This document shows positions 41,243 to 44,215 of a stretch of 44,215 bases of DNA, in pieces. Below the pieces are notes generated by a model. It did not search any database and was not told the origin of the DNA. It was given only the letters and a program-made list of their open reading frames with translations. The position numbers and the translations under genes were made by a program. This DNA is from a virus. Each line of letters begins with the position of its first letter. Position 1 is the stretch's first letter. Where the stretch lies: IMG/VR virus record IMGVR_UViG_3300028196_000025, positions 1 to 44,215 of that record, one strand, 5' to 3'.

Positions 41243-44170
41243 ATGGCATATAATTTTCCAAACAGTCCAAGTAATGGAGATACCGTTACAGTAAACGGTA
41301 TTATCTATACTTATATTTCAGCAGATAATGCTTGGAAAACAGGTACTGGGCAAACTCCTGCTATTTTAAGCGATGGTAGCACTCCTACTCTAGGAAGCGG
41401 AATTACCGCTGCAGAAATAAGAACTCTTATTGGATCCGTTGATCTTTCTTCTGTATCTAGTGATATAATACCCGATGGAGATGGTACAAGAGACCTTGGC
41501 TCCAGCTCTGCGAAATTTAAAGATCTGCATCTTAGTGGCAATACTTTACACTTAGGGGCCCAAACTTTAGAAGCTGACTCTTCTTCAATTATACTATCTC
41601 AACTAAAGATTGGGACAGGTTCAAGTCAGGTTACTTTAAGCGGAGGAGCGGGAGGAACATTAGAAACTGGAGGCTCTACTATTTTTAGTGGAGTATTTGC
41701 TGATCTTACAAGTAAACCAACTACGCTAGCTGGATACGGGATTACTGATGGAGCCACTACAAGTTATGTTACTACTCAAATAACTAATCTTGTTGATTCA
41801 GCCCCAAGTGCTCTTAATACTTTGAACGAATTAGCAGCGGCTCTTAATGATGATGCTAATTTTTCTACAACTGTAACAAATAGTCTAGCAACTAAAGCAC
41901 CCTTAGCCTCTCCTACCCTCACAGGCACTCCAGCGGCTCCAACAGCAAGTAGTGGAACTAATACTACTCAAATAGCTACAACTGCATTTGTTCAAGCTAA
42001 TAAATTTAGTGGCGCATTTACTGCTCTTACAGGTAAGCCTACCACTATAGCAGGATATGGTATTACCGATGCATTTAGTGGTGCATTTAGTGCTCTTACA
42101 GGTAAACCAACAACTATAGCAGGATATGGTATTACCGATGCATTTAGTGGTGCATTTAGTGCTCTTACAGGCAAACCAACAACTATAGCAGGATATGGCA
42201 TTACGGACGCTCTAACAACCGGAGCAGACGCAGATATTGGTAGTAACGATTTTATAACAACAGGTAAAGTTTATTTTGCGAATATGTTTTCTCAAACTTC
42301 AAATTTACCAAGCGCTACAACATATCACGGTATGTTTGCTCATGTACACGCTACAGGAGCTGCGTACTTTGCACACGGCGGAAACTGGATAGAACTCGCA
42401 AACAAAAGTTATGTAGATACTCAAGTTACCGCGCTTATAGATTCTGCGCCTGGAGCTCTAGACACATTGAATGAGCTTGCAGCAGCATTAAATGATGATG
42501 CTAATTTTGCTACAACTGTAACAACTAGCTTAGGCCTAAAAGCGCCTTTAGCAAGTCCTACTTTCACAGGGGCCCCGGCGGCCCCAACAGCATCTAGTGG
42601 CACAAATACTACGCAGGTAGCAACCACTGCATTTGTACAGGCAGCCGTTTCAGCGGCGGGCGGCTATAATGATGCGTCAGTAGACACTCACTTAAATAGA
42701 AGCACTGCCTCTCCCAACGAAGTATTAAGCTGGAACGGTAGTGACTATGACTGGGTAGCACAGTCAGGTGGAGGCGGTGGTGCTTCTGTAACTACATCGG
42801 ATGCTGCACCAAGTAGTCCAAGTGCCGGAGATCTATGGTATAACACTAGCGCGGGTGGATTATTTGTATACTACACTGATGCAAACTCTAGTCAATGGGT
42901 AGAAGTTGTAGGTAAAACAGGAGCTACTGGTGCTACTGGTGCTACTGGCCCCGCAGGTAGTGCTGCTATTACTCGTTATGCTAATTTAGCTGCTTTTCCG
43001 AGTAGTCCAACTATTTCTGATTTAGCTTATGCAAATGATACAAACCAACTGTATATATACAATGGGTCTACGTGGGAGAGAATGTACCACGGCACTGACG
43101 AAGTTTTATCTTTTGACAATGATCCTGCTTCTGAAATAGTATTAGCATCGGATGGAACTGCTACTAATGTAAGTTTACCTGCTACAGATCCCGAAGGTTT
43201 TCCAATAACGTATAGTTATGATACTAATCCTTCGAATCAACCTCAAGCAACTGTAACAAATAGCGGCTCAACATTTACGCTTACTCCTTCTACAAATGCA
43301 GCAAATGCAGGAAACTTTACACTAAGATTTAAAGCTTCTGATGGATTGCATTCTATTTCTAAAACTTCAAATGTAAGTTTAGCCTTTGCTCCTATTGTTG
43401 ATTATCTTGTTGTTGCTGGAGGTGGCGGGGGCTCTGGCGGGGATAATGGTGGCACCGGAGGCGGTGGCGGTGGTGGCGGTGCTGGAGGTTTATTAACTGG
43501 CACAAGTCTTACGCTATCAAATAGTACAACCTATGATATTATTGTAGGCAATGGTGGTAATGGAGGCGCATTTAATGGGGGCCTTGGTACAAATGGAGGA
43601 ACCAGTTCTCTTTCAGGCACAGGACTAACTACAATTACTGCAATTGGAGGAGGCCGTGCAGGCGCTCTAGGTAATGCAGCTACTGGAGGTTCCGGTGGTG
43701 GTGGTGGTGGCCGAGGAGGCAGTGGAGGAGCTGGAACCGCAGGTCAAGGTAATTCTGGAGGAGCCGGTGGAAACTGGGGCGGCGGAGGCGGCGGAGGTGG
43801 AGCCGGAGCTGCCGGTAGTGCCGCAGGAGGCAACGCTGGCGGAGCTGGAGGAGATGGTATTGAATCTTCAATTACCGGAACTGCTACCTATTATGCCGGT
43901 GGTGGAGGGGGAGGTAAAAACTCTTCTGCTACTAGCGGGGCTGGAGGTCTCGGGGGTGGAGGTGCAGGTAATACAGCAGCTACTGCTAACACGGGAGGCG
44001 GTGGTGGTGGCCAGCCCGCAGGTACTGGTGCCGGTAGGGCTGGAGGAAGCGGAATTGTTATTCTTCGTACACTTGCAACCGCAGCATCGACTACTGGATC
44101 CCCAACTGTGACCACAGACGGTTCATACAACATATACAGTTTTACCGCAAGCGGCAGCATAACATTTTAA
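41243..44170 (+). CDS. tail fibre 5 / adhesin with repeats, collagen-like spacer and glycine-rich tip
   Basis: 975 residues behind an AAGGAG ribosome-binding site. It opens NFPNSPSNGDTVTVNGIIYT (a module repeated at the window end), has a DGDGTRDLGSSSAKFKDLHL segment, two APLASPTxTGxPAAPTAS modules, three perfect 23-residue KPTTIAGYGITDAFSGA repeats, and the TTGADADIGSNDFITTGK segment shared with fibre 3. A short collagen-like GATGATGATGPAG run (near 560) precedes a cadherin-like domain and a 250-residue glycine-rich tip ending in the same TTGSPTVTTDGSYNIY motif as fibre 4. It probably recognises the host surface. Confidence 0.8.
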   Translation: MAYNFPNSPSNGDTVTVNGIIYTYISADNAWKTGTGQTPAILSDGSTPTLGSGITAAEIRTLIGSVDLSSVSSDIIPDGDGTRDLGSSSAKFKDLHLSGNTLHLGAQTLEADSSSIILSQLKIGTGSSQVTLSGGAGGTLETGGSTIFSGVFADLTSKPTTLAGYGITDGATTSYVTTQITNLVDSAPSALNTLNELAAALNDDANFSTTVTNSLATKAPLASPTLTGTPAAPTASSGTNTTQIATTAFVQANKFSGAFTALTGKPTTIAGYGITDAFSGAFSALTGKPTTIAGYGITDAFSGAFSALTGKPTTIAGYGITDALTTGADADIGSNDFITTGKVYFANMFSQTSNLPSATTYHGMFAHVHATGAAYFAHGGNWIELANKSYVDTQVTALIDSAPGALDTLNELAAALNDDANFATTVTTSLGLKAPLASPTFTGAPAAPTASSGTNTTQVATTAFVQAAVSAAGGYNDASVDTHLNRSTASPNEVLSWNGSDYDWVAQSGGGGGASVTTSDAAPSSPSAGDLWYNTSAGGLFVYYTDANSSQWVEVVGKTGATGATGATGPAGSAAITRYANLAAFPSSPTISDLAYANDTNQLYIYNGSTWERMYHGTDEVLSFDNDPASEIVLASDGTATNVSLPATDPEGFPITYSYDTNPSNQPQATVTNSGSTFTLTPSTNAANAGNFTLRFKASDGLHSISKTSNVSLAFAPIVDYLVVAGGGGGSGGDNGGTGGGGGGGGAGGLLTGTSLTLSNSTTYDIIVGNGGNGGAFNGGLGTNGGTSSLSGTGLTTITAIGGGRAGALGNAATGGSGGGGGGRGGSGGAGTAGQGNSGGAGGNWGGGGGGGGAGAAGSAAGGNAGGAGGDGIESSITGTATYYAGGGGGGKNSSATSGAGGLGGGGAGNTAATANTGGGGGGQPAGTGAGRAGGSGIVILRTLATAASTTGSPTVTTDGSYNIYSFTASGSITF
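42005..42211 (+). repeat. three tandem 69-bp repeats in fibre 5
   Basis: Units at 42005-42073, 42074-42142 and 42143-42211, nearly identical in DNA and matching the unit of fibre 3. They encode FSGAFSALTGKPTTIAGYGI plus TDA. Confidence 0.92.
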
Positions 44171-44179
44171 GGAGTAATA

Positions 44180-44215
44180 ATGGCAACAGATTTTCCAAAT
44201 AGCCCCGCAAACGGA
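44180..44215 (+). CDS. start of a further fibre gene (partial)
   Basis: The ATG at 44180 follows TTTTAAGGAGTAATA, almost the same leader as before 41243. The 12 visible codons read MATDFPNSPANG, close to MAYNFPNSPSNG at the start of fibre 5. A further paralogous fibre gene therefore begins here and continues past the window. Confidence 0.8.
   Translation, partial: MATDFPNSPANG

Noticed and set aside
40284-44160. Proline-rich open frames on the minus strand over the fibre tips
   Set aside because: They are complements of Gly-rich codons (GGN read as NCC) and of the repeat units; no ribosome-binding sites or family resemblance.
1-44215. tRNA genes, integrase, origin of replication
   Set aside because: No cloverleaf-like sequences with CCA ends, no tyrosine or serine recombinase ORF and no iteron cluster were noticed by reading; a tRNAscan or HMM search would be needed to exclude them.

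Overview
The window reads as the packaging, head and tail half of a long-tailed (siphovirus-type) double-stranded DNA phage of a Gram-negative host. Every credible gene is on the + strand, most are packed with start/stop overlaps (ATGA, TAATG, TGATG), and the DNA is AT-rich by eye. The Gram-negative host is inferred from a two-component spanin pair with a lipobox outer-membrane lipoprotein, canonical sigma-70-like promoters, and what looks like the last 14 codons of a TonB-dependent outer-membrane receptor at the left edge. The small lysine-rich proteins, the fibre modules and the glycine-rich adhesins recall marine phages; that is an impression, not a database result. No integrase, replication gene, endolysin, tRNA or CRISPR array was seen.

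Layout. 1-45: tail end of a probable TonB-dependent receptor, then a terminator. 150-749: short cytosine-methyltransferase-like protein behind a sigma-70 promoter. 810-1271: probable small terminase behind a second promoter whose spacer carries a palindrome. 1287-5650: a run of small genes: coiled-coil/membrane proteins (holin candidates), a cluster of tiny highly basic proteins, an EF-hand membrane protein, a DUF1353-like protein and overlapping inner and outer spanins. 5654-8589: large terminase, HNH protein, HK97-type portal. 8908-10908: one ORF fusing prohead protease, scaffold coiled coil and HK97-type major capsid protein, with a strong internal ribosome-binding site that should also give a scaffold-capsid product. 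A terminator follows it. 10966-14578: connector, neck and tail-terminator genes and the major tail protein, ended by a second terminator.

14644-30353: a third promoter, then a lambda-like tail cassette: G/GT tail-assembly chaperones joined by a predicted -1 frameshift (heptamer AAATTTT plus an 8-bp hairpin), tape measure, gpM-, gpL- (four-cysteine Fe-S pattern), gpK- (JAMM only), gpI- and gpJ-like proteins, and a first repeat-rich fibre. 30365-44215: a fourth promoter and a large adhesion region: a BppU-N-like protein, a lysine-rich 684-residue protein, a 654-residue virion protein and a series of fibre genes built from shared repeat modules. Two of these end in paralogous glycine-rich adhesin domains, and a third copy begins at the right edge.

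How it works together: the terminases, HNH protein and portal package DNA; the protease/scaffold/capsid ORF builds and matures the head; connectors join it to a tail whose length is set by the tape measure; the J-like tip and modular fibres recognise the host surface; the spanins and holin candidates take part in lysis. The most unusual points are the nested start in the protease-capsid fusion, the well-formed frameshift element, the possible phage-borne receptor gene, the cluster of basic mini-proteins, and the fibre array with repeats exchanged between neighbours.
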